Positions 1 to 11,774 of a stretch of DNA of 64,000 nt are shown one piece after another. This stretch comes from Strigops habroptila (taxonomy: Eukaryota > Chordata > Aves > Psittaciformes > Psittacidae). The translations under genes and the position numbers were made by a program. The notes under the pieces are model-generated. The model was not told the DNA's origin, made no database searches, and was given only the letters and a program-made list of their open reading frames with translations. Location of the stretch: contig NC_044282.2 of the NCBI RefSeq assembly GCF_004027225.2, forward strand, positions 63,415,725 through 63,479,724, read 5' to 3'. The number at the start of each line of letters is the position of its first letter. Within the stretch, counting starts at the first letter, position 1.

Positions 1-3000
1 TAATAAAAATGCATTTGTCATCTTTGTGTGCAAATTAAGTGAACTGTGAAATGCCTTGGGTTTGTGCAGTTTTATACCCTTTTGCAGTAGTGAAAATGTC
101 TTGAGCATGAGTGCAGGAGATGACAATGTGGCCTCATACCTGTCCTGGCCCTGTGGCCACCCCTTCGTAGTTGCAAACAGATGGTCTTGCATTCAGTTGA
201 TTATTTCTGTGTCCCTCTGGTGCTGGTACAGTGCAGCACAGGTAAGGTGGTTAATCATCCCCTGTTGCTGGATTGCACAGCAAGCCTGGGACTAACCTTA
301 AAGGTTAGTTGTTGATCCTTCTTGCGGTCATCTTGTCTTCGTCTGTTTTCTAAGCCTGCTGAAACATGGAGTACAGTGTGGTTGAGCACTTTACTAGAAG
401 AGTGGACTAATACAGTCTTGCTTTGGAGAATGCTTAGGCATTTGCAAGAGACCAAGCGGTTCGGTGGCTACTTCAGGAGGAAAGGAAGGACTGTTGAGCA
501 GACTGTCTTTTGTATCCACAGGGAGGAAGTGTTGAATGCAGAACAAAGGTGGGTGTGAATTGGACACAGGACAAGAGGAAAATGTCTTCTGCAGCATGTA
601 GTGTTTAAAAGGGCAGGTTGCTGGGTGATTGGGCATCTCTGCTAAAACCTGCCACTGCTGATAGTTGGGAATTAATACCACCAAGTGTGTTCTTGGCTGA
701 CATTCCTCATGACTGACTCTGAGCTCCATTTACCCTGGTGAGCTCTTTGCTCTAGCATGTCCTTGAGGGTTTGAGAAGTCAGCAAGCTCTGCGTGTTCCT
801 GTAGTAATGCTAATTATTTCTCTTTATGCTTTTATTGTCAGATTGAGTTCAGCTTGCCAAAGGCAAGTTGCTTGTCCTACCTTCTGCTGTACCTCATGTC
901 TCTTCCTATCATCTGCCCTGCATGACACCATATTTGGCTGAATCATTTTCTGATATTCATCTTTGCTGATTCCCTACCAGACTGATCAGTCATGTAGTGC
1001 TATGTCTTGTAGTCTGCCCCTTGCTGTCGTCTTCTCTGTGGCTGAGAAAGCCATGTTGATGATCAGACTTTCCTTTTTAACCTTCATTGTTTGTCTTGCT
1101 TAATATAACTGTCCTTAGCCTTCACACATCTGATCATTCACAGAATTAAATCATCACTAGATATAGTAGTGGATGGCAGGTAGCAACCATCTGCAAGTCA
1201 TTCAGAAGAGCTTGTGTCAGAGTCATATTAAAGTGTGTATTCTTATCTTGTACAGTTAAGAGCTTGTTTTAAAATGTACTCTCAGGCAAGCCTCTATCTG
1301 TGCTAAATGGCTTGTGCACCAAGGTGATAGACCTACAGTAGTGACTAGACCAGACCAAACCCAACATTTCTTGTCCTGGCTTCTAAAATACTGTCACAAG
1401 ATGCAACAGCACTTTTGTCTGCCTTGTTTAACATGCTCACAGTGAATTTTTCAGAGTTGACTTCAATAGCAGGTTGTTGCTGTCACAGTGATGAACGGAA
1501 CAGATGTGTGTCTGGCAAAGCTGTCTCTGCTTAGCCCTAAGGCATACAGTGAAGAATCTGGTGGTCTTAAGCCATTGCTCTACTGTTGCATTGCTTCAGC
1601 TTTGCAATGACAAAGCAAGGTTATGCATGTGACTTCCAGCCAAGTTGCACGTGAGCTGTGATATAAACTGCTAGAACAGGAAGGAGGCTTGCCAAGTGCG
1701 GCTAATCAAACAGAGCCGGGCTCTGCAACAGTGACAGAAAAACATGTTGGAGAATTCCAGTGGGACTCTGCAAGTTCAGAGGCACAAGGACCAGAATATC
1801 AGAGGGGACAGGTCCCTGGATGACCTACAACAGCTAATTCAAAACTGCCTTTCTATGTATCTGAGCTGGAAGTTCCTACAGACAGCGCAAGCCCAGCTCT
1901 TTCCAGAAATAGCTCTGCCACTGCAAAATGTCCACAGGACCTGGATGCAGAGAAGCTTATTATCAAGTCCTTAATGAGGTACAAACAGCCATTATAGGTA
2001 GAGGTTGGGCTTCACAGGATTTCACTGACTTACCTTTCTGGTATGGGAGTGCCTATATTACATCACTGGCTAAGGTTTCTGTTGATAATACCTTTTGTGA
2101 TTTATCACTGCCTCTTTCCTGTTCTTAAACAGGGCCCAGGAGCAAAGGACAGAATGGCTGGATAGTCAACTAGCCCTTGCCATCCGACATGCAGTAGTAA
2201 TAGTCTTTAAAGACACACTGGAAAATTAAGCTAATCAGAACATCATTTGGAAGATGACTTTACACTTGACTATTCTGCTCCATGTTTGGCAGGATAGCAC
2301 TGTCCTTCATAGTGCTGTGCCAGAGTTCCCACCTGGGGACATTGGTCCAACACTTGATGGTGCGTGCTGAGTTTCTGCAGTGCTGGCACTGTTCACACAG
2401 TGCCTCTCTCCAGGGGCAGGCCATGATGTCTCTGCCTTTCTCCAGGGGTCTGGTCCTGGTCAGACAATGGGGCTGCCGGCTCTTGGTAGTGGTTGCCAGA
2501 CACCTGACTGTACAGAACTGTGTAGCTGAAGATGGGTTCCTGTTTATTCTTACAATCCATTGTACTGATAAGAAAGGCAGAACAAATGCAAGACTTATTT
2601 TATAAGTCTTATTTTATATCCCCAGATTGGCCAGTTAGTTTCTGGTAGTCAGAGGCTGTCATGCATGCAATAGATGTTAGGTTTACCAGGGTTCACAAAG
2701 CCACCTATTTGATAGTTTGTGTATACTGCATGCTGCTCAAAGACACCCAGTATTCCATTAAAACAAAAACAGAAATTCAGACTTCAGAGCAGAAGGGTTT
2801 CTGAAGTCTTTCTGCAGCATACTCTGTTGTGAGAAAAACTGGGACAAAGTTATAGTTCTTATAGACAGGGAACAAAACACATTTGGGATCAGCGAGATCC
2901 TGTGATTCATTACAGCCTGGACCTTGGGGGAATGCCAAAATCTTAATGGTATTGGACACTGAGGAAAAATCTGTTCTTGGTCACAAACAGTGTTCAAGTG

Positions 3001-5392
3001 ACTGCGCATCTGCAGCAATATTGAGATTCTGGATGTGCTCAGCCTCCGTCCCTTTGTAGGGCTGTAGCTGTCCTTATCTCCACCCGTCATACCCACCAGT
3101 GATATACTATAGATTTAGGCAAAATTAGTTCCTGCAAGTCTCCAGCAAAAGTTCTGGAAGTCATGAGTGGCCATGTGTGCCTGGTGTGTGTGTGGTGGGT
3201 GTGGGTTTTTTAAGGAGGCAAAATCTCATTTGACATTAAGTTGTTTGTTTTTACAGTGATGAATTGTTCTTGTGAATAGAAAAGAATAAATTACTTCGAG
3301 GGCAAAAGGGCCAGTACTATTAAACCTGATCTTGATTTCTTGGTCAAAACAGCAACAGAAAGGAAAGAGGAGTAATGATGGGGAAATCAGCTGCTGGAGA
3401 AGACCTGACATAGCCCCTCCTCTCTGAGTAGCCACCTATAGACCAGACATACACAGTGGGTGACTAAAGGCAGATACTGCCTGTAGACAAAAGCAAGTTA
3501 ACAGGACTTCTCCATCGTGGATGTCTGGGAACCTCTTTAGAAGGCCCAGTATGAGAACCTGTTGTGCTGGACAAACCTCCGGTGATTTGCCCTGTATGCT
3601 GAGTTGGAGACTGATTGGAGGCATGGTGACAGGGCTGAAGCTGAAAAAGGACTGCCCCACCAGAGGGGTTTGGAGTCTTTCAAGTACTGATCTCATCAAT
3701 GTTGAGGCTGTTAATAGAAACATCAGGAACGTGTGATGCTGAGGTAGATCAGGATATCCTCTAGAAGTGCAGGGAGACATTAGAGGACTGAACAAATTCC
3801 AGTTGTAACTCAATAGTGCAAAATACAAAGCTGCATAGAAGTCCAGAGCTGCTCATTTGGGAACTGAGGAGGATCTGGCAGCTACTAGCTGTTCAGGGGA
3901 GGAATTTGACCCACTTGCCTAGTGTGCAATGTTAAAATCCTTTGGGGTACAGTCCCTAGTAAAAAGAATTGGTGTGATCATGCATGGCCCTGGCCAGAGC
4001 TTTTCTAAAAAGCAGTCAGTGTCACTGGCAAAATGCAAAGCAAGTCTTAAGAAGAAGACAGAATTTAGCTTACTTTGCTTAGTGCTGTGAAGTTGAGAGG
4101 ACCTTGTGGTGTCTTTAAACAGTTAAGCACTAGGAATGAAGTAATCTTATTGGACTCCCAAAATAAGAGCTAGCACAAGAACAAAAAGCAGTAAACTACT
4201 CATGAATGGTTGGTTGGGAAAGTAGATGCTGGCCATTGGAGCAAGCTCTGTTTCCAGTGCTCGAATAAGATAATATGATCTGGTATGTGCCACAGCAGGG
4301 TTGAGCTGATTTACCAAGGCAGATTTTTGTTTTCTGAATAGAGCTCAAAGATCATCTCTCCTCTGAGGCTGGGAACTAGTTCAGTCTCATTCATTTGAAT
4401 CCTCTTCGGTGTGTCCTGCCCTAATCCACAAACACCTGGAAAAATACAAGTGGTTTGGCACATCTCACCTAAGTCCAGCAGTAGCAGGACAGACCAGGAC
4501 CAATTGTGGTTGTCCAGGACACTGTTAAAGTAGCCTGAGACTGAGACCAGGCATGTTCCAGGGTGGAAGTAGAACTTTAGAAGGGATGGATGGTCTCTCT
4601 GTGCTCTCTGCCTGCCTCAATGTTTCTCTCTGATAGAGCCAGCTGCTTAGTTTTGGAAAGTTGTTTGTGGTGTTTTCAAAAGTGGTTGTCCCAAAGGCTT
4701 ATCTTTTTTTTTTTTGGCGGGGGGGGACGGGGGTGTCCATACTTGTGTTCTGCTTGTTGTTCTTGTGGCTGGGAGTTATTCTCTCCCTTTGCCTCTGAGT
4801 GGTTTGTGGTTGTAGCTGTGGAGGCTGCTGGGAGACTTCTGCTGTGAGGGTGGTCATCTCTCCTCACTCAGCAGCTTTGCTTAACTTTTGTCTTGAGGCA
4901 CTTTGGCACCAGTGCCCTGCTGATACATGGAGAAGTTGCCTTGTAGGTCTATCCTTCTCCTAATAATGAGTAATTGCAGTGATCTTGGCATCTCTGGCTG
5001 TTCCTAGGGCTTCTATTATAGTTGAGTTGCTTGTGACAAATGCTATAGATCTAAGTTAGGTGCTTTCAGGAATTGCACTCCGATAGGGGGTCCTTCTCAG
5101 CTTGTCTTCCCATGTGGCAGAAGCTGTGATCTCCAGGTTTCTTCTTTTGGTCTCCAGGTTTGCTCTTGGAGAGTAACATTAAGCTGCCTTAGTCAAACTG
5201 CAGCCAAGGAAACGATGGAGAAATGTATCAGGGCGGGTGACCTAAGATGAAGGACTGATGAAGGGTCAACTAAACTCCCTCTGCTGCCCCTTTGGCTGCC
5301 CAGGGGGCCCTGGAGTTGCATGTGTTCCCTAGGATCTAGTCAGGGATGGGCTATGGTTTCCTGCATCCTAAGCATTCATGACTTTCTTCTAG
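1..5392 (+). other. NRBP1: Presumed NRBP1 intron, no exon recognised
   Basis: The first recognisable NRBP1 exon opens at 5393 in the middle of the kinase-like domain, so the start codon and the exons for the N-terminal half must lie upstream of the window. I searched this stretch for the conserved sequence that should precede it (the HGNL..DTIFIQ..GLIKIGS region) and for other spliced coding sequence and found none. All open frames here are short and unlike known proteins. A T-run followed by a G-run (about 4704-4735) is the only simple sequence that stands out. Reading it as one large intron is inference; a missing or rearranged segment in the assembly would look the same. Confidence 0.6.
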
Positions 5393-8300
5393 TGGCACCG
5401 GACACAATTAACAACCATGTGAAGACCTGTCGTGAGGAGCAGAAGAACTTGCACTTCTTTGCCCCGGAATATGGAGGTAGGGTGTGGCTACAGCTGCAAG
5501 CCTGGTTTTGTTGGCCCTACTAATGCTTCCAAGCTGTTCTGCATCTTGTTTTCAGCTACAGGCTCATGACAGATGTCGCATTAACAGTTTTCAGTTATTT
5601 GCCTGCTTAAATGCTTCAACTCCTCAGTCTTTTGATAGCGGAGGAGGGAGAGAAGGCTGCAGAGGAGCGAGAGAATGCAAGAATGGACTGATAACAGAAC
5701 CTTATTTCTGTGTTACAGAAGTTGCCAACGTCACCACTGCTGTGGACATTTACTCCTTTGGGATGTGTGCACTGGAGGTGAGTGTGGAACACTTTGACCT
5801 ATGGTAAAGAGAGAGAATGAATTTGAGGGAAGGAGATAGCTCTGTAGATATTGTGGTTGTGGATGGGTTAGCTTGATAACAAGGGCATTTTGTTCTCCGA
5901 GTTAAATGCACTTTGCCTTGGATGGATCCCTATTGAGGCTCCCCCAGATGCCTTACTCATAGTAAGATATAGCTTGGTAATGGGTAGTTCTTTTAGAAAT
6001 TCCTAATGTGCAATTCATTACTCGGCAGGTTTTGGCCAGCTCTGGAGTCTGACTCACTGGCTGGTGGGAACAGTCACTACTATAAACTGTACTTTAAAGT
6101 ACATGGAGAACAAAATTCCCCTTCCGGGGAGTACCTGTTCTTCCTGTGGTGTCTGGAGGAGAGGACAGATGTAGTCCGTAACTTTTCTGGGTCAGCCTGT
6201 CCCCACCTGATATCGGTGCTGATTGCAGTCAAGCATGGGTCTGACGTACCTGATCTTACCAGCTTAGTGGTTCCTCTGTCCTTGCAATCAGCAGGCCCAA
6301 GTCTAGGAAGAGGGAGTTATTAGTAGGAGTATTTTCTGGGAAGAATTGTCAGGAAGAGCCAACACAAAGAATTCTCGATCTGTGCTGCACATCCCATAAG
6401 TGAAGTAGGAAGAGAACTGTGGAAACTCACAACTTTTAGAAAGCAAAACTTGAGCTGAACCTTAAGATGTTCTCTGCAATCTTTTGCCAGTCTTTCCTAG
6501 CTGGGAATTTGCATATGTGTTGGCTGGAGCCAGTTCTGGATGGCATTGTGTGCTTGCTTTTCTTCCTGTAATACAGAGCTATTCATACAGCCAGGAGGGA
6601 CACTGTCAGATTCTGGCAGTGATCCAGTTACTGCTTCATTAGAGGATGGAAATTATCAAGCAGAAGTACTGGCCAATGGATCATGAGATTCAAAATGGAG
6701 ATATGAACTATCTAAGGTGATGCTGGTGAAGTTTTCAGGTCTCCCTGGCAATCTGTTAGGCTGCTAGAAACAAGCGATCATAATGAGGCTGTCATTCTTT
6801 CTCTGCCTTCACAGACTGTGACCTTAAATAGCACCACACAACTTGGTTGTTATGATCTCATGCTTGGCAGTGGTCTCCTTGAGCTCTGTTCAATGTAGTC
6901 AGTAATTCTCCATGAAATCTAATGCACTGCTCTGTGTTTGCAGATGGCGGTGCTGGAAATACAGGGTAATGGAGAGTCGTCTTATGTGCCCCAGGAGGCC
7001 ATTAACAGTGCCATCCAGCTGCTGGAGGACCCCTTGCAGAGGGTGAGTGAGGAGGGATCGGTGCCCCTGAAGATGTATGGGCATTACATATGGTCTCATG
7101 CAAGTTTTGGTTTTCAGGAGTTCATCCAGAAGTGTTTAGAGCAGGACCCTGGCAAGCGTCCTACTGCCCGGGAGCTCCTTTTCCATCAGGCGTTGTTTGA
7201 GGTGCCATCACTGAAGCTACTGGCTGCTCACTGTATTGTTGGACATCAGCGTGAGTATCAGGGTGCCACATCCCCACGTTCTTGAGAAGCTTCTCTAAGT
7301 TGTCAGTACATCTGGCATCCTGGAAAGCAAGGCCTTCATGCTGCTTTTAACAGGCCGGGACCAGGGCCTTGTGCAACAGAGCTGTGGTCACTGCAGAGCC
7401 TGGAGGATTATGATGCCCTGTCTGCGCTGAGTGACTTTAACAGCCTAAAGCCTCTGGGGTTATTATTCCTTTTCTTAGGTTGGAAAGGAATTGCAATTGT
7501 TTTAACTTTTGTTTTAATAGATATGATTCCTGAAAATGCTTTAGAAGAAATGACCAAAAACCTCGACATGAGTGCTGTGTTGGCAGAGATTAATCATGTG
7601 GACAGGGAAGGAGTCAAGATGATGTGAGTACCTTGTGGTATGCATGGAGGGGGCTGCTCGGGTGCATGTGGAACAGATGCCAGGGCACTGGGATGAGCAC
7701 TGAAGGATCTGCCTGGGACTCTTCCCTCCAAGTTAGTGTTGGTATTTCACCACTAACTGGGAAACAGAAGGGAGCTGGTGGGTGCTGCTGGTGAAGGGTA
7801 CAAAAGTGTCTGGGTACAAAAGATTATGTGGAGAGTAACTCCTGGGTGGAAGACGACCTTGAACCCATGTTGTGTGAACAGATCCCATGCAGTTGAGATA
7901 TGAATTGTTCCCCAGATGGAGGGGTGGGAAATTAACACACTGTAGTTGGAACAATCCTGAGCAAAACCTGACTGAACAGTTTGGGAAAGTGACTCTGATA
8001 AGTCACAGGCTTGTCAAATGGAGTCCAGCATGTTGGAAATATGGGTCCTCAGTGTTTTCTTAACAGAGCAGCTCATTCTACAATGTGCAAAGGGAAAAGC
8101 TGTTTTCAGCAGCTGTCAGTAACACAAAGCAGCCACTTAGGGAGCCACCTCTATAGTGTAAGTAAGTGTATGGAGTAGTAGAATGCCAAAAAGTGATGTT
8201 AAATTTTGGATAATGAAACCTCGCTGGTTGAGGGGTTAGCTGAAAAGAATAAGATGGTGGATACTGTATTACCAGAGAAGATCAGGATGCTTTCAGGGTA

Positions 8301-10799
8301 GCCCAGCATCCTGGGATGCTCAGGCCACTGAATGGCAGTAGAACATGTAGTGATAGGACAAGGGGGAATGGCTTTAAACTGACAGAGGGGAGATTTAGAT
8401 GAGCCATTAGGAAGAAGTTCTTCCCTGTGAGGGTGCTGAGGCGCTGGCACAGGGTGCCCAGAGAAGCTGTGGCTGCCCCATCCCTGGCAGTGTTCAAGGT
8501 CAGGCTGGACAGGGCTTGGAGCAACCTGGTGTCCCTGCCCGTTGCAAGGCAGGTTAGACCAGATGACCTTTAAAGGTCCCTTCCAACCCAAACCATTCTG
8601 TGATTCTATGAAGTTAGCTATATGTGTACATGTACAAAGTGGCAACCTTTGTGAAGAGTCCTGGAGCAGATCAGAGAGCTGACTTCACCAAGGGGCTGGA
8701 AATCATTGTCATCACATGGAAGGACTCTATGTTCTTGAGGGTGAGAAAGAGGAAGAGCAGTAGACATATGACAAGTTACGGCACAAAGGGGAGAGGCTGT
8801 CAGTGCTTACTGTCCTCTATCAGCAAGGAGGGTGTTCAATGGAATTATTGGCTAGGGAATTAAAAATTAATTAATAGGAAGACTTCCCGTGGGATGCCAC
8901 ACTAAGAAGCCAGCAAGCTGAACAAACAGTCTGGGAAAGAAATTAGAGAACAGAAATATCCCAAACTCTGGTAAGAAATATTTGGGCAGAGCATTACATC
9001 CTGAAGTATAGTTTCTAGTTTCTGGTCTGGAGTGATATGACTGGTTATACTGTGCCATCGGCTGCTGCAGAGGTCCTTGCCTTTGCAGTCCTGCGTGCCC
9101 TTGCTCTTCTGGAGATGGGACATGGCTTCATAGGTCTGGTATAACAGATGTCTTTGAAAAACCTTGCTAGGAGCATGGTGTTATTGGGCTAGCTTCCAAA
9201 TAATTGTTTGCATTGGACAACTCTCTACAGGGAGGTGATACCTGTTCTGCCATAATTAAAATGCTGCTTCATCCTTAGCTTCTATGAATAGTTGCTTCCT
9301 CTGGAGGAAGATTAAAGTCTGTATCACCTTTGGCTGGCTGCCTGTCTGTACTCATCCTGCCCACTGACACAGCCGTAGTCTAGGACATGGGGATTTGAAA
9401 CTGCATCTATAGAGATTTGAGTGGATGGTTCTGTTGGATGACTTTTCATCTCAGTATTTTATTTTATTATTATTTTTATTGCCAGCTTCTCACAATCTCC
9501 AGCACTGGAGCTGGACAAGTTCCTGGAGGATGTAAGGTGAGACCTTGGTTTTTTTGGTTTTTTTTTTTTTTTTAAGGACAACTTTAACTCTGTGTGAGAC
9601 TGGGAAAGTTTCAGGGAGGCATAACCTCAGGCCTTGCTCCTTTCCTGTAGGAATGGCATCTACCCACTCACAGCTTTTGGGATGCCGCGACCCCAGCAGC
9701 CCCAGCAGGTAGTGGTGAAATCACCCATTGCTCCACCATCAGTGAAAACCCCAACTCCAGAGCCTGCTGAGGTGGAGACCCGCAAGGTGAGCGATGGGAG
9801 CTCCATTCCTCCTCCTCTCAGCCAGTTGTGTTGCATGGCAGCAGCCAGTCACAGGATGTCTCTGCTTCTGTTTCAGGTGGTGCTGATGCAGTGCAACATT
9901 GAGTCAATAGAGGAGGGAGTGAAGCATCATGTATGTTCCCACCTTCTGAGCATGTTGTGGGGGGGTGTACCAGGGCAGCTGTGCAGAGCTCATAGCTCTA
10001 GCGTTCTGGTGCCTGGTGGGACCCTCTGCAGATCCTTGGAGCCCAAAGCCAGGTTCAGGCTTGTGCCTGTGGCCAAACTGGCATATAGCAAATGTTTTTG
10101 GCCCACCCCCAGATTCAGGCTTCCTCCACAGAATGGTGCTGCTGGGATGGAACTGGATGTGGTTGCTCTGTTAAACTATCATGGGGCTCTGGAGGGGGGT
10201 GGTTCCTACACTGGTGGGGCTTTCTGAGGATGCTTCTGCCTGTGGCAGCCTGCAAGACTGCAGTCCATCATGAGAACTTCTTTACCTTGCAGTTAACACT
10301 GCTGTTGAAACTGGAAGACAAGTTGAATCGACACTTAAGCTGTGATCTGCAGCCCAGTAAGTACCTTTCTTCCCATGTTTTGATGCACTGGGGAAAGCAG
10401 TGCATCCTGACCTGAGACTTTCATCCTTCCCTGTGTTGCAGATGACAACATCCAAGAGCTGGCAGCTGAACTGGTCCAGCTTGGATTCATCAGTGAGGTA
10501 AGCATACTTGAGGCTCAGGTGGGGATATAGGTCTGCATTCCTTTGTCACAGATCACTGGTTTATGACAGATCTGTCCTTTCTAGAGGGGGAGGTAGGAGA
10601 AATAAGACATGCCCTTGCCTCTGTGTTCCAGCAGGCTTCAGCCAAGCTCTTAGCTTTGTGTGGACTGGGCCAACCCCTCACTGTAGCTTGTTCTTCCCAG
10701 GCTGACCAGAGCAGACTTACCTGTTTACTTGAAGAAGCATTCAGCAAGTTCTACTACACCCGGAACGGAGCCCTGACGGCAGTGACGGTGTCATCTTAG
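5393..10799 (+). CDS. NRBP1: Nuclear receptor-binding protein 1 (pseudokinase), 3' part
   Basis: Eleven coding exons with GT/AG junctions: 5393-5476, 5719-5777, 6944-7042, 7118-7250, 7521-7623, 9486-9536, 9651-9786, 9877-9930, 10293-10356, 10442-10497, 10701-10799. They give about 311 residues in one frame ending at TAG. The translation starts inside the kinase-like fold ([20 protein letters not shown], then FAPEYG in place of a canonical activation segment end, then [13 protein letters not shown]) and continues through the C-terminal helical region ([39 protein letters not shown]) to a VTVSS end, all diagnostic of NRBP1 rather than NRBP2. NRBP1 is a catalytically inactive kinase-like scaffold implicated in substrate recognition for cullin ubiquitin ligases and in TSC22D binding. 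The segment after AVLAEI reads [13 protein letters not shown], unlike the mammalian NRBP1 segment I recall and closer to NRBP2. The N-terminal half lies outside the window. Confidence 0.95.
8345..8611 (+). repeat. CR1 LINE 3' fragment (+)
   Basis: Sequence typical of the CR1 3' end: GTGATAGGACAAGGGGGAAT at the left, the stretch with GCACAGGGTGCCCAGAGAAG, and CCTTCCAACCCAAACCATTC followed by TGTGATTCTATGA at the right. It is severely 5'-truncated, sits in an NRBP1 intron, and carries no open reverse transcriptase. Confidence 0.9.
9546..9574 (+). repeat. Poly(T) tract
   Basis: Two T runs separated by GG lie just downstream of the exon ending at 9536. It is intronic simple sequence with no other feature. 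Confidence 0.8.
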
Positions 10800-11135
10800 C
10801 ACCCCTCGGCGCCCAGGCGGCCAGTGCAGCTTTGTTGCCTGTGACCCCTTCTGTGTCTGTCCATCACTGTAGGGCATCAGCAAGACCCCAGCTGCAGTGC
10901 TTGGAAGCTCATCCTGCATGTGCCGTGGCTGGGCTCAGCGACAGTCCTCCCTGCCCGCCTATTAAAGGGGACTTTGCGCATCAGTATTATTTCCAGCCCT
11001 GTTTTTGTTGGGATTTTGCCAGGTGGTGCCGTGGAGCCGGGTCCTGGCTTTGGGGTGTTCTGTAGCCCCGTTCATGTGCATGGAGTTTGTTCTGTTTGAA
11101 TTGTACAAAGTGTCTTTTGCACAGCACAGAAACGG

Positions 11136-11184
11136 TTTTTTCTTTTTTTTTTTTCTTTTTTTCTTTTTTCTTTTTTTTTTTTTT
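11136..11184 (+). repeat. Homopyrimidine (T/C) tract
   Basis: Nearly pure T with a few C inside the NRBP1 3' UTR. It is the kind of sequence that polymorphises and is hard to sequence. Confidence 0.85.
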
Positions 11185-11642
11185 AATTTAAAGGTAAGCA
11201 GGGGTGAGCCCCTAAGCCCTGTCCCCCCCTGTCTCCCCCCCCCTCACCCACCACTCACTCCCCTCCTTCCCGGGCACAGGGAGCCAGGGGTGGCCGGGCT
11301 CCCCCAGCTCCCGCCTGGCGCTTTGCCTGCCTCTTCTGCTCCCATGGGCTGCACTTTGTTTACTCGTTTTGCACAGCCGCTCAGCCCTGCACTTGGGCAT
11401 GCCCTGGACGTGCAGCGCTGCAGCCTGTGCCGACCCACACGGGGCCGCGTCCCCTGTACCTGCCCGGAGCCCGGCGTTGGCCCGTCCTCTCCTGCTCTCC
11501 CCGAGGCTGCGGGGGAGCCGGGGGAAAGCTGCAGCGCTGGGACCTGCTCCACGGGCCCCTCATTCCCCCCCGTCCCGGGTGCGCGGCGGGGCTGAGCCCG
11601 CGGTCCCGCTCCTGCATCTCATTTCTATCATTTCCTATTTTT

Positions 11643-11648
11643 AATAAA
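11643..11648 (+). terminator. NRBP1: NRBP1 poly(A) signal
   Basis: AATAAA followed within about 15 bases by a short T/G-containing stretch. Cleavage is expected near 11665. The next gene's start codon is only about 125 bases downstream. Confidence 0.8.
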
Positions 11649-11668
11649 CTGTTTTGTAAATACGCGAG

Positions 11669-11774
11669 TGCTGCCTCTTTCCGGCTCGTGGCGGGGGGAG
11701 GCGGGGCGGCCCCTGCCCTGCCCCGGGGCGGTGCCGGCAGCTCTCGGCGGGGCGGTGGAGCGGGTGCCGGTGCC
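11669..11774 (+). promoter_or_regulatory. KRTCAP3: KRTCAP3 promoter in a CpG-rich block
   Basis: The ~100 bases between the expected NRBP1 cleavage site and the KRTCAP3 ATG are very GC- and CpG-rich, and the block extends to about 12300. No TATA box is visible. A TATA-less CpG-island promoter abutting the upstream gene's 3' end is inferred from spacing and composition only. Confidence 0.5.

Larger units (their letters stand above)
10800..11668 (+). other. NRBP1: NRBP1 3' UTR
   Basis: Non-coding sequence from the TAG to the poly(A) signal at 11643. An ATTAAA at 10971-10976 could give a short isoform. A homopyrimidine tract (11136-11184) and a GC-rich stretch lie inside it. The long open frames on both strands between 11000 and 11650 have no domain content and reflect base composition. 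Confidence 0.75.

Noticed and set aside
8199-8645. 148-residue and similar frames around 8.2-8.6 kb and 13.06-13.28 kb
   Set aside because: They are translations of CR1 3' tails in the wrong frame or strand, not genes.
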